Below are positions 35,128 to 43,230 of a stretch of 64,000 nucleotides of DNA, piece after piece. The stretch is taken from positions 217,512 through 281,511 of the forward strand of contig OMPR01000017.1 of the NCBI GenBank assembly GCA_900313015.1, written 5' to 3'. The DNA comes from Rhodobacteraceae bacterium EL53 (GTDB lineage: Bacteria; Pseudomonadota; Alphaproteobacteria; Rhodobacterales; Rhodobacteraceae). A model generated the notes under the pieces. The model did not search any database, was not told where the DNA came from, and saw nothing but the letters and a program-made list of their open reading frames with translations. The translations under genes were made by a program, and so were the position numbers. Within the stretch, counting starts at the first letter, position 1. Each line of letters starts with the position of its first letter.

Positions 35128-35154
35128 GAAAAAGCCAGTATGACTGGCTTTTTC
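35128..35154. terminator. Bidirectional intrinsic terminator
   Basis: Perfect 12-bp arms (35128-35139 and 35143-35154) with an ATG loop. The A-run and T-run at the stem bases make it functional from both strands, serving the HisD-like gene and the convergent small secreted-protein gene. Confidence 0.85.
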
Positions 35155-35176
35155 ACAGATCTCTGCAGGGCTCTCT

Positions 35177-35494
35177 TTACCGACAGGTCGCGTGAACCTT
35201 TTGGCCGAAGGCTTTGTAGCGTAGCCAAAGTTGTTCGTCGCTGCTGCGGTCCGACATGCGGATCTGTTGTGCCTGATGGGGGTCGGCGAACCATTTCGCG
35301 ACTTTGCGACGTTCCGTGCGAGACAGGGATTTGTTTGCGACCCTTTGGATGCAGCCGCAGAGTTCGCGTGATGCTGCAGGCCTATCAGAGGCGCGGCACG
35401 CGCGATTGATGGTGCCGGATGCGGCCTCGACAGGGGCTGGGGCCAGCGCCACCAAAGACCCAGCGCAGAGCGCGATTGTAATAAAAAGCTTCAT
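35177..35494 (-). CDS. Small secreted cysteine-containing protein
   Basis: 105 aa with a signal peptide (MKLFITIALCAGSLVALAPAPVEA). The mature part is basic and has four Cys (RAC, ELCGC, HATC), suggesting disulfides in the periplasm, plus LSRTERRKVAKWFADPHQAQQIRMSDR. Homologues of this size occur widely in Rhodobacteraceae with no assigned function. The gene uses the strong hairpin at 35128-35154 as terminator. Confidence 0.7.
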   Translation of the reverse strand: MKLFITIALCAGSLVALAPAPVEAASGTINRACRASDRPAASRELCGCIQRVANKSLSRTERRKVAKWFADPHQAQQIRMSDRSSDEQLWLRYKAFGQKVHATCR

Positions 35495-35546
35495 GTCTTG
35501 CCTCGTTTCTTTTGGTCATTAGGGGTCTGATGCCCCATTGGGACGC

Positions 35547-36590
35547 TTACGCACTATGGCGTAAGGGTATTGCTCGATCAATCTTGGTTAACTCATACAG
35601 CAATGCGCAGGCTTCTTGTCGCCGAAGGGTTGGGCGCGCCAAGCGGTGCTGGGGGTGGGTTTCAGTGTTTAGTTCGGGGAAAAACAGGGCATCTGGATCA
35701 TTCCCATGCGCGCTTTGGGTCATGTAGAGGGATTCAGATGCGACCCCGTTTGCTTTGATAATACCATGGTTTTCCAGTAGGATATGAAAATACTCAACCG
35801 TTTTTGCCGGGACGATACGTGCCAGCCCTGCATCAACTAGCGCTATAGCTGGGCTGAACACCTGGATAGTTCCATACTGCAATTCAGCTGCAGGGTCTGA
35901 AATCAACAGGCGGTGCTGCTGAGAGACCTGAACAGGGGAATCAGCCCCCAATATTCCAGTTGGGATTTCGACAGGGGCAAAGCGACCTGCCGCAATGACG
36001 CTGCGCGATCCGATCCATTTTACCGGTTGAGAACCATGATCGAGAGTCCAGATCAGATCACCGACCTTTATCTTTTCGATGCGCTGAATATCCGTGGCGG
36101 TCTTGATCCATGTCCCGCGTGTAAAGCAGATTGGGGTGACATAGTCATCGGCGCTGAAACTTGGCCCTTCCTGGGCGTCAACTACAGTCAGCGGGGTGCC
36201 GACCGGGGGGAAGTCACCGGGATCACCGACAAAAGCCAAACCTTCGATTGTGGCGTAAGAGGGGGAGGAGTTGTTGACGTTGAAGCCAACCATTTGCCAA
36301 AAACTGGTGCCGTCCGTCACGGTTAGCCCATACTCTGCTTCGACTCGTGTGTTGTTGCCATAGGTGGTGCCGTCAATGTTTTGCGATCCATCCAGCCGTT
36401 GATTGCTGTCATTGTCGCTGAAATTGGTGTCGTTGTCCCGGATTTCGATTTCGGTCCAGGCGTTGGAATTCAGGGTGAGGGTCTGACCCACCAGATGCGA
36501 ACCATCGCCCTGTGTCACCCCGTCCAGCTGTTGACCGCCAGAGACAGTAATCTGGGATTCACCCAGCATAAAAATCGAAAACCGCGCCAT
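35547..36590 (-). CDS. Hint-domain (Hedgehog/intein-like) protein
   Basis: 347 aa. The N-terminal 155 residues are Asn/Asp/Thr-rich beta-type sequence (LDGVTQGDGSHLVGQTLTLN, DNDTNFSDNDSNQRLDGSQN) like secreted calcium-binding or adhesin modules. From about residue 157, CFTRGTWIKTATDIQRIEKI, KVGDLIWTLDHGSQPVKWIG and QVSQQHRLLIS form a Hint_2 domain, the type very common in roseobacters. The conserved Cys at the domain start could drive an acyl shift, but there is no C-terminal extein, so intein splicing is not expected. No classical signal peptide; Hint proteins of this group are often type I secreted. Confidence 0.8.
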   Translation of the reverse strand: MARFSIFMLGESQITVSGGQQLDGVTQGDGSHLVGQTLTLNSNAWTEIEIRDNDTNFSDNDSNQRLDGSQNIDGTTYGNNTRVEAEYGLTVTDGTSFWQMVGFNVNNSSPSYATIEGLAFVGDPGDFPPVGTPLTVVDAQEGPSFSADDYVTPICFTRGTWIKTATDIQRIEKIKVGDLIWTLDHGSQPVKWIGSRSVIAAGRFAPVEIPTGILGADSPVQVSQQHRLLISDPAAELQYGTIQVFSPAIALVDAGLARIVPAKTVEYFHILLENHGIIKANGVASESLYMTQSAHGNDPDALFFPELNTETHPQHRLARPTLRRQEACALLYELTKIDRAIPLRHSA

Positions 36591-36751
36591 GAACTGCCTA
36601 TGCCTAGCCCGCGTCTTGCTGCGCGAGTCTCTTCAAGGACTCACATGTTACAGTCTAAATGGGGCAAGATTAAGGAACGGTTTACCAATGCGCGAAGAGT
36701 CGCTTGGGATGATTTGTTTTAGCTAGATTTTGTTTTATCGCTTCTGCAAAG

Positions 36752-37959
36752 TCAGCTACCTAGTAGAGTTTTCACAAATGCCCAGATTGCCTTTGCGACA
36801 GATCGAATACCTTCATTCTGTGTCGTGAGTGGAACGGTTACCACAGCTAAGCCGCCTGCTTTTCCCGCTGCCTTGGCAGCTTCAGTCAAAGCCACATCCA
36901 ATTTTTGACCAAAGTACTTGGCCAGTCGTAGTGAAATTTCCCAAAGAGTCTTTGCTATGCGAGATAATATTGATGGTTCTGGGGCAGGCTTTGCAAGTTC
37001 TTCTTCTGCAGCTATAAGTTCGTCCCGAACGAGAACAAAATCTTTTTGGATGGTCTTCGAGATTTCAGTGTCTAGCGGTGGGCCGCCATTATCCCCAATG
37101 AGTGGGTGGCTTGATGTAGAGGATACCCAATTTAGTTGAGCTTTCAGTTCTGCAATTTCTTTTTCAAGTTCAAGCTTTTGTTTGATACGCTTGATCTCTG
37201 CCGCTACCGCTTCTGGCCCGGCATCCCAAATCGCATCTTCTATCAGTGCGACGTGTAATTGCAGATCCCAATCCAGAGGGGTTCCGTCGAGAAAGGCTCG
37301 ATACCACTCATGCCAGAAAGACCATTTTTTGTCTTATTTCAGGAAGTTAGGCAGAGTCGATGCTAGTTATCGTTCACGATCGGTTACCTGTGCTGGTTTT
37401 AGTTTAGTTACAGCCCGCGAAGTATTTGATCCGTAGTACTCTGGCGCTTTTGGATGAGACTTGAGTGCGTTTCTAGTAAACTCAAAGGCCTCAAGGGCAA
37501 ATTCTTCGGGGGCCTCCTTAGTGTAGGCCGTTGCATAGAAAGCAGCACAATACGCTTCTAAGGCATTGCCAATTCCGAAGAGGAAGTGAGTGCTAAATAC
37601 ACTATATTGCTCTGGTATTTTTTTGGTGTTCGGGTGGGTTGGATTGATGCGTCAAAATGGACCGAGGTCGTGCTGTCTTTTAGGTGCTGATTCAAGTAGC
37701 CGCCGCAGCTGAAAGCTATATCCGAACTATCGAAGCTCTCTTGTTTTTGGTTTTCAAGACAAACATCAATGCAGTACAGCGCTCTTAGATAGGCGACGAC
37801 TGTAATGTCCAGTATGCGGTCTGGGTCTCCGAAACTGGGGTCTTTGTAAGGGCCGGTCGCCCCAAAGGCGAGCATCAGGCTCCTAAACGTGCGATCTAGA
37901 TCGATCTCAGAAAATCTATAAGATTTGTCGTCAAAAAGGTCGCCTGTGCTTTCGTCCAT
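36752..37959 (-). pseudogene. Broken gene: alphaproteobacterial hypothetical protein with 'GDNGGPPLD' motif
   Basis: One ancestral minus-strand frame can be followed from ATG 37959 (MDESTGDLFDDKSYRF) to a TGA at 36752-36754, with three lesions: a one-base deletion in an A7 run (T7 at 37618-37624 on plus), and in-frame TAA codons at 37367-37369 and 37334-37336. After the frameshift it reads KKIPEQYSVFSTHFLFGIG, ALEAYCAAFYATAYTKEAPE and onward. The last 193 codons (WSFWHEWYRAFLDGTPLDWD, LIEDAIWDAGPEAVAAEI, PLIGDNGGPPLDTE, then ELAKPAPEPSILSRIAKTL) contain no ATG, so they escape ORF finders. The C-terminal pattern is recurrent in hypothetical proteins of Alphaproteobacteria. AT-richer than neighbours. 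Confidence 0.72.
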
Positions 37960-37995
37960 TGACCAAACCCCAAAATCTATACATATCCCGAAGCC

Positions 37996-39795
37996 ATGAC
38001 AGATCTGGCCAAAATCCGCAATTTCTCCATCGTCGCGCATATCGACCATGGCAAATCCACCCTCGCTGACCGTCTCATTCAAGAGACGGGCACCGTGAAA
38101 GAACGTGACATGCAAGCCCAGCTATTGGACAGCATGGATATCGAGCGTGAGCGTGGCATTACCATCAAGGCCAACACGGTGCGTATCGATTACACGGCGG
38201 ACGACGGGGAGGACTATGTCCTGAACCTGATCGACACCCCGGGTCACGTCGATTTCGCTTATGAGGTCTCTCGCTCGATGCGCGCGGTTGAGGGGTCTTT
38301 GCTCGTTGTTGACAGTTCGCAAGGGGTTGAGGCGCAGACGTTGGCCAACGTTTACCACGCCTTGGATGCGGATCATGAGATTGTGCCGATCCTGAACAAG
38401 ATCGATTTGCCCGCCTCGGATTGTGATCGGGTTGCGGAACAGATCGAAGATGTCATCGGCATTGATGCGACGGGCGCCATTCAGGTGTCGGCCAAGACGG
38501 GGCAAGGCATCCACGAAACGCTTGAGGCGATTGTTAAGGAACTGCCTGCGCCAACTGGTACTCGTGATGCACCGCTTAAGGCGATGCTGGTCGACAGTTG
38601 GTATGATGCCTATCTGGGCGTGATCGTTCTGGTACGGATCATGGATGGCGTTCTGAAAAAGGGTGAGCGGATCAAGATGTTGTCGAACGGGTCGACGCAT
38701 CATGTGGATCGTATCGGCGTGTTCCGCCCCCAGATGGAAGCCATCGACGAACTTGGCCCCGGCGAGATGGGGTTCCTGACTGCGTCGATCAAACAGGTGC
38801 GCGACACCCGCGTGGGTGATACGATCACGCACGAGAAAAAAGGCACCGAAGACGCGCTGCCGGGATTTAAGCCTGCGCAGCCAGTGGTGTTCTGTGGTTT
38901 GTTCCCGGTCGATAGCGCTGAATTCGAAGACCTGCGCGATGCGATCGACAAACTGGCGCTTAACGACGCCTCGTTTAGTTTCGAGATGGAGACCTCGGCC
39001 GCGCTGGGCTTTGGTTTCCGTTGTGGGTTCTTGGGCCTCTTGCACCTCGAAGTGATCCGCGACCGGATTGAGCGCGAGTATGACATTGACCTGATCACCA
39101 CGGCGCCCAGCGTGGTCTATCACATCTACATGCGCGACGGCACGCAGGTTGACCTTCACAACCCTGCTGACATGCCCGATCTGACCCATGTGGACCATCT
39201 GGAAGAGCCGCGCATCAAAGCGACAATTCTGGTCCCGGATGAGTATCTGGGCGATGTTTTGAAGTTGTGTCAGGACCGTCGTGGTATCCAAGAGGATCTG
39301 ACCTATGCCGGGTCCCGCGCAATGGCCGTCTATGACCTGCCGCTGAACGAAGTGGTCTTTGATTTTTACGACCGCCTGAAATCGGTGACCAAGGGTTATG
39401 CCTCGTTCGATTATCAGCTGACCGGCTATCGCGAGGATAACCTTGTGAAAATGTCGATCCTTGTGAACGACGAACCCGTCGATGCGCTGTCGATGATGGT
39501 GCATCGCGACCGCGCCGAGGCCCGTGGCCGCGCGATGGTTGAAAAGCTCAAGGATCTGATCCCGCGTCACATGTTTAAAATCCCGATCCAAGCGGCCATT
39601 GGTGGCAAGGTCATCGCGCGCGAGACCCTATCGGCCATGCGCAAGGACGTGACCGCGAAATGTTACGGCGGCGACGCAACCCGGAAAAAGAAACTGCTGG
39701 AGAAGCAGAAGAAGGGTAAGAAAAAGATGCGTCAGTTCGGGAAAGTAGACATCCCGCAAGAGGCGTTTATCAGCGCCTTGAAAATGGACGGCTAA
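37996..39795 (+). CDS. lepA: Elongation factor 4 (LepA)
   Basis: 599 aa, full length. This translational GTPase back-translocates stalled ribosomes. G-domain: [15 protein letters not shown] (G1), [17 protein letters not shown] (G3) and NKIDLPASD (G4). The LepA-specific C-terminal domain ends [19 protein letters not shown]. Upstream sequence lacks a strong ribosome-binding site. The gene is flanked on both sides by decayed accessory genes, and its last 62 codons recur in degenerate form at 40066-40251, but lepA itself is intact. Confidence 0.97.
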   Translation: MTDLAKIRNFSIVAHIDHGKSTLADRLIQETGTVKERDMQAQLLDSMDIERERGITIKANTVRIDYTADDGEDYVLNLIDTPGHVDFAYEVSRSMRAVEGSLLVVDSSQGVEAQTLANVYHALDADHEIVPILNKIDLPASDCDRVAEQIEDVIGIDATGAIQVSAKTGQGIHETLEAIVKELPAPTGTRDAPLKAMLVDSWYDAYLGVIVLVRIMDGVLKKGERIKMLSNGSTHHVDRIGVFRPQMEAIDELGPGEMGFLTASIKQVRDTRVGDTITHEKKGTEDALPGFKPAQPVVFCGLFPVDSAEFEDLRDAIDKLALNDASFSFEMETSAALGFGFRCGFLGLLHLEVIRDRIEREYDIDLITTAPSVVYHIYMRDGTQVDLHNPADMPDLTHVDHLEEPRIKATILVPDEYLGDVLKLCQDRRGIQEDLTYAGSRAMAVYDLPLNEVVFDFYDRLKSVTKGYASFDYQLTGYREDNLVKMSILVNDEPVDALSMMVHRDRAEARGRAMVEKLKDLIPRHMFKIPIQAAIGGKVIARETLSAMRKDVTAKCYGGDATRKKKLLEKQKKGKKKMRQFGKVDIPQEAFISALKMDG

Positions 39796-40065
39796 CAGCC
39801 GACCGTTTTCACGGTGGTTGGGCGGCAGCGTATTGCGCAGCAATGCGCGAGCCCACACCCTAGCTTTCTGCGATGGTTGACCTTTCGCACCGCCCCAATT
39901 CAGCAAACATTAGATTGACAGGGCAGCACCTGCGGCCCCAGAGCTTTTGCTGTGCAAAAGCCGCGCCCGACCCTCCCCCCGGGAGGGCGCTTTGCACCCA
40001 CCCAGTGTCGGGCGCTTTGGTTACCGATTATTCTGGGTCACGTTGTCGGACATCGAGTTGTCTGG
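39796..40065. other. Spacer between lepA and its degenerate tail copy
   Basis: 270 bases with no convincing gene. It contains a GC-rich compound hairpin (39963-40015) and a smaller 9-bp hairpin (39828-39836 with 39840-39848, one G-U) that may terminate lepA. Short open frames here have no recognisable product. Confidence 0.5.
39963..40015. repeat. Compound inverted repeat (REP-like hairpin)
   Basis: Outer arms GCGCCCGAC (39963-39971) and GTCGGGCGC (40007-40015) are perfect complements. An alternative inner stem pairs CCCTCCC (39971-39977) with GGGAGGG (39981-39987). It ends in CTTTGG. It could be a terminator or a dispersed intergenic repeat; copy number elsewhere cannot be seen. Confidence 0.45.
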
Positions 40066-40251
40066 GTCTTCGAGCGCGAGACCCATTTGGCCACGCGCAA
40101 GGATTTGTTCGCCAAATGTTACGGCGGCGACGCTACCCGAAAAAAGAAACTGCTGGAGAAGCAGAAGAAGTGTAAGAAATAGATGCGTCAGTTCAGGAAA
40201 GTAGCCTCCCCGCAAGAGGCTTCTATTTCTGCACTAAAAATGGACAGTTGA
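40066..40251 (+). pseudogene. Degenerate duplicate of the lepA 3' end
   Basis: This stretch aligns without gaps, at an offset of 456 bases, to lepA 39610-39795, ending at the corresponding stop codon (TGA instead of TAA). By hand count about 31 of 186 positions differ. The frame reads [21 protein letters not shown], then an in-frame TAG, then MRQFRKVASPQEASISALKM. Several differences are silent codon changes (GCC/GCA, TTG/CTA, CGG/CGA), suggesting an old or foreign lepA tail rather than a recent tandem copy. It looks like a displaced gene end left by an insertion event. Confidence 0.85.
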
Positions 40252-40348
40252 AGTCAGTAACAATCAGTGGTTGAGTTGTGGCGGAGCTTTGCCTCCACCC
40301 CTTTTGTTTCAATAAAGGGCTTAGTTGACTATTTGAACAGGTAATTTA

Positions 40349-41185
40349 ATGACGAAGTATACGTTTTATGTGGATGAAACTGGTGATGCTGGATTGGAAA
40401 AAGTTCGGCAGGGTACTCATAGCAAGGGTGCATCGCCATATTTGGTGCTAGGTGGTTGCCTTGTTCCAGCTGTTAGAAAGGCGGAACTTCTTAATCTTCT
40501 TTCAGATGTTCGCACCGAAATTGATAAATCGGACCTACACTGTACGAAACTGAGCCACTTTTAGATGGCAAAATATGCTCGAATGGTTGGGGCGTCGGCG
40601 CGATTCAAAAGCTTTGCTTTGGTGTCCAGTAAGTCCACCGTAGGTAATTATAAGGAAGTCATTGCGGGTAAGGGGAGTGACCAGAAGTATTATAATAAGT
40701 GTGTTTCCTATTTGTTGGAGCGGCTTGGGCATTTCATGCTTACCTATGGTATTTCAGAAGACGAAGTCCGAATTGTTTTTGAGGAAAGGAAATCTCACGA
40801 TTATGAGAAGCTGCGAAACTATATTCACCAAATAAAGCGAACACCTAGGGACAAGCGCTTAGAGTACTATCTTTCGGTAATTGACCCCAGAAGAATGGAG
40901 GCACAAGCAAAAGGTGTTGATGATCTCATGACCCTTGCTGACCAAGTGGCCTTCTCGGTTTCGGCCGCAATAAATGCCTCTTCTTCGAACTACGGGGTTC
41001 CAGAGCAACGTTATTTACGAGAGCTGAAGTCTTGTTTTTTCTCTGATTCCACGGGCGAAGCAGTAGGAGAGTTTGGTCTTAAGCTCTTTAAGCGTCATTC
41101 GATGAAGTTCGACGACACAACTAAAACTTTCCTGGTTAGCTGGCATGTAAAAGGGGTTGAACCAGATTTACACTTATCGAAATAG
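40349..41185 (+). pseudogene. DUF3800 protein gene with an in-frame amber codon
   Basis: Two parts in one frame are separated only by TAG at 40562-40564: 71 codons (TKYTFYVDETGDAGLEKV, YLVLGGCLVP, DLHCTKLSHF) and 206 codons (MAKYARMVGASARFKSFALV through ERKSHDYEKLRNYIHQI and DDLMTLADQVAFSVSAAIN). Together they give the length and motif order of DUF3800, a predicted nuclease-like family often found in mobile and defence regions: the DETGD start, HF/Y helix, then late Asp residues. A single change (for example CAG to TAG) would explain the break. Base composition is clearly more AT-rich than the flanks, indicating transfer. Confidence 0.8.
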
Positions 41186-41492
41186 CAAACCTGCCCATTC
41201 ACAGAATGTGCAGCGCCCGAACCGCCCCTACGGGGCGGGCGCGGCTGATTATTCAGATGTCCCGCAAAATCCAACCGCCCCCGGGGCTTCGCCCGTTCGA
41301 CCCTGAAACTGTCCACTGGACAGTTTCCAAGACGGGTCTCACCCCCTCGGTTCGTGCGCGGTGCTTTGGTTTCAAGGGAGTTTCGGGGCATCGGAGCGAC
41401 CCGTGTGGGCTATCCGTGCACCCTGACAACTGTCCAGCAGTTGGGTTGGGTGTGGCGAGGCCCCGCGTGGGGCCCGGCCAGATCGTCAGGAT
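41186..41492. other. Intergenic region with several palindromes
   Basis: 307 bases without a supported gene. It returns to high GC immediately after the DUF3800 gene. It holds a 23-base inverted repeat (41305-41327), a short CGCCCCTACGGGGCG hairpin near 41222-41236, and GGCCCCGCGTGGGGCC near 41458-41473. A plus-strand frame at 41206-41508 looks like noise. Confidence 0.45.
41305..41327. repeat. Inverted repeat GAAACTGTCCA-C-TGGACAGTTTC
   Basis: Perfect 11-bp arms around a single base. A related half, AACTGTCCAGCAGTT, recurs near 41430-41444. It could be an operator or a recombination-site remnant at the far edge of the inserted segment. Confidence 0.45.
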
Positions 41493-41630
41493 TCAGAGCT
41501 TTTTCTGAACATCCGTTGCGGCTTCGCTGATGGCGTCCCCGGCTTTGCCGACGTCTTTTCCAACGCCTTTGGCCGTTTCACATCCCGCCAGCGCCAGCAG
41601 GGTCAAACTAATCGCTACCATTCGGGTCAT
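41493..41630 (-). CDS. Entericidin-like small lipoprotein
   Basis: 45 aa, too short for usual ORF thresholds. ATG at 41630 is preceded by CAGGAGACAG. The lipobox LALAGC (Cys at residue 17) follows a short hydrophobic signal (MTRMVAISLTLL), and the mature peptide ETAKGVGKDVGKAGDAISEA has the Gly/Lys-rich amphipathic pattern of the entericidin A/B family, small membrane lipoproteins linked to stress and cell lysis control. It is 96 bases downstream of rimO on the same strand, separated by a hairpin. Confidence 0.85.
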   Translation of the reverse strand: MTRMVAISLTLLALAGCETAKGVGKDVGKAGDAISEAATDVQKKL

Positions 41631-41676
41631 ATCTGTCTCCTGTTATGCTCGATTTCCCAAGGCTTAGCAGGTCACG

Positions 41677-41719
41677 AGTCTGGTTTCCAGCGCCCGTAAG
41701 ACCGCCCGGAGACCAGACT
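41677..41719 (-). terminator. Candidate terminator downstream of rimO
   Basis: Perfect 8-bp arms (AGTCTGGT at 41677-41684 and ACCAGACT at 41712-41719) with a 27-base loop, 8 bases after the rimO stop on the minus strand. No T-tract. Confidence 0.35.
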
Positions 41720-41726
41720 AAATGAC

Positions 41727-43133
41727 TTAGGCGGGCAGGGCGCCCCAGAGGTCGTATTCGCCGGCCTCATCCACTGTGACGGTGACGATTTCGCCGACGG
41801 ATAGGCCCTCGGTGCCTTCATCAATGAACAGGTTGCCGTCGATCTCGGGCGCGTCGGCTTTGGTGCGGCAGGTGGCGATGCCATCGGCGTCGATATCGTC
41901 GATGATCACATCCATGGTCTGGCCGACCTTGGCTTGCAGCTTGGCCTCGGAAATCGCCTGTGCTTTCTCCATGAAACGGTCCCAGCGGTTCTGTTTGACC
42001 TCGGCCGGGACATGCCCGTCCAGATCGTTCGACCGCGCGCCATCGACGTTTTCATACTGGAAGCAGCCGATGCGATCCAATTGCGCCTCGTCCATCCAAT
42101 CCAGCAGATACTGGAACTTTTCCTCGGTCTCACCTGGGTAGCCTACGATAAAGGTCGAGCGCAGGGTGATATCGGGACAGACCGCGCGCCAAGCTGCGAT
42201 CTCGTCCAGTGTTTTGGCCGATGCAGCGGGGCGGGCCATGCGTTTGAGCACATCCGGGTGGGCGTGCTGGAACGGGATATCCAGATAGGGCAACACGGCG
42301 TTGTCCGGGTCCGCCATCAGGGGGATCAGTTCGCGCACCGAGGGGTAGGGGTAGACATAGTGCAGACGCACCCACAGATCCTTGGCGTTGCCCAGTTTGC
42401 CCAACTCGCGGGTCAGGTCGGTGATGTGGCTGCGCACCTCGCCGTCCTTCCACGGGTTGGTGTCATATTTGCGATCCAGCCCATAGGCGGACGTATCCTG
42501 AGAAATCACCAACAGTTCGCGCACGCCAGCGCTGACCAGCTTGTCAGCCTCACGCAAGACCGCATGGGCCGGACGCGAGGCCAGTTTGCCGCGCATGTCG
42601 GGGATGATGCAGAACTTGCATTTGTGGTTACAGCCTTCGGAAATCTTGAGATAGCTGTAATGGCGCGGGGTCAGTTTAACGCCGCTTGCAGGCAGGAGGT
42701 CGATGAATGGATCCGGGTCGGGGGGCACAGCGCCGTGCACCGCATCCAGCACCTGTTCGTATTGATGCGGGCCCGTGACGGCCAGAATGCGGGGGTGGTG
42801 TTCGCGGATGTAATCGGGTTCCGCCCCAAGACATCCGGTCACGATAACCTTGCCGTTTTCGGTAAGCGCCTCGCCAATGGCATCCAGACTTTCAGCCTTG
42901 GCTGAATCCAGAAACCCGCAAGTGTTCACGATGACCGCGTCAGCCCCTGAGTAATCAGGCGAAATACCATAGCCCTCGGCGCGCAAACGGGTAAGAATCC
43001 GCTCACTATCGACCAGGGCCTTGGGGCATCCAAGAGAAACCATGCCAATCGTGGGCTGGCCAGCGCGGGGCTGATCAGAGAAACGGGCAGATGGCGCAAG
43101 GTCGGGGCGAAGGCTGGGAGGATTTGTGCTCAT
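41727..43133 (-). CDS. rimO: Ribosomal protein S12 methylthiotransferase RimO
   Basis: 468 aa from ATG 43133 ([18 protein letters not shown]); the frame is open to 43259 but unconserved. The N-terminal MTTase domain has [14 protein letters not shown] and [17 protein letters not shown] with [11 protein letters not shown] (three Cys for the auxiliary 4Fe-4S cluster). Radical SAM motif [11 protein letters not shown], and a C-terminal TRAM domain ending [12 protein letters not shown]. The enzyme adds a methylthio group to an Asp of ribosomal protein S12. Divergent from the AsmA-like gene. Confidence 0.96.
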   Translation of the reverse strand: MSTNPPSLRPDLAPSARFSDQPRAGQPTIGMVSLGCPKALVDSERILTRLRAEGYGISPDYSGADAVIVNTCGFLDSAKAESLDAIGEALTENGKVIVTGCLGAEPDYIREHHPRILAVTGPHQYEQVLDAVHGAVPPDPDPFIDLLPASGVKLTPRHYSYLKISEGCNHKCKFCIIPDMRGKLASRPAHAVLREADKLVSAGVRELLVISQDTSAYGLDRKYDTNPWKDGEVRSHITDLTRELGKLGNAKDLWVRLHYVYPYPSVRELIPLMADPDNAVLPYLDIPFQHAHPDVLKRMARPAASAKTLDEIAAWRAVCPDITLRSTFIVGYPGETEEKFQYLLDWMDEAQLDRIGCFQYENVDGARSNDLDGHVPAEVKQNRWDRFMEKAQAISEAKLQAKVGQTMDVIIDDIDADGIATCRTKADAPEIDGNLFIDEGTEGLSVGEIVTVTVDEAGEYDLWGALPA

Positions 43134-43230
43134 ACGCGGGCATATAGTAGGGAACGGCTGCGCGTGCAAATGTTGTGCGCAACTGGCAGGGTTGTAAAAA
43201 CTGGCGCAAAGGCAGGCAAGGAGCAAGTTG

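Noticed and set aside
38122-39591. 489-codon open frame on the minus strand, antisense to lepA
   Set aside because: It mirrors lepA codon structure, has low-complexity His/Gln/Arg content and no recognisable family; lepA is certain.
39873-40182. Three overlapping plus-strand frames between lepA and the DUF3800 gene
   Set aside because: Only their ends have meaning, because they read through the degenerate lepA tail; the rest is non-coding.
41206-41508. 100-codon plus-strand frame between the DUF3800 gene and the entericidin-like gene
   Set aside because: Crosses several palindromes and the entericidin-like gene; composition is not protein-like.
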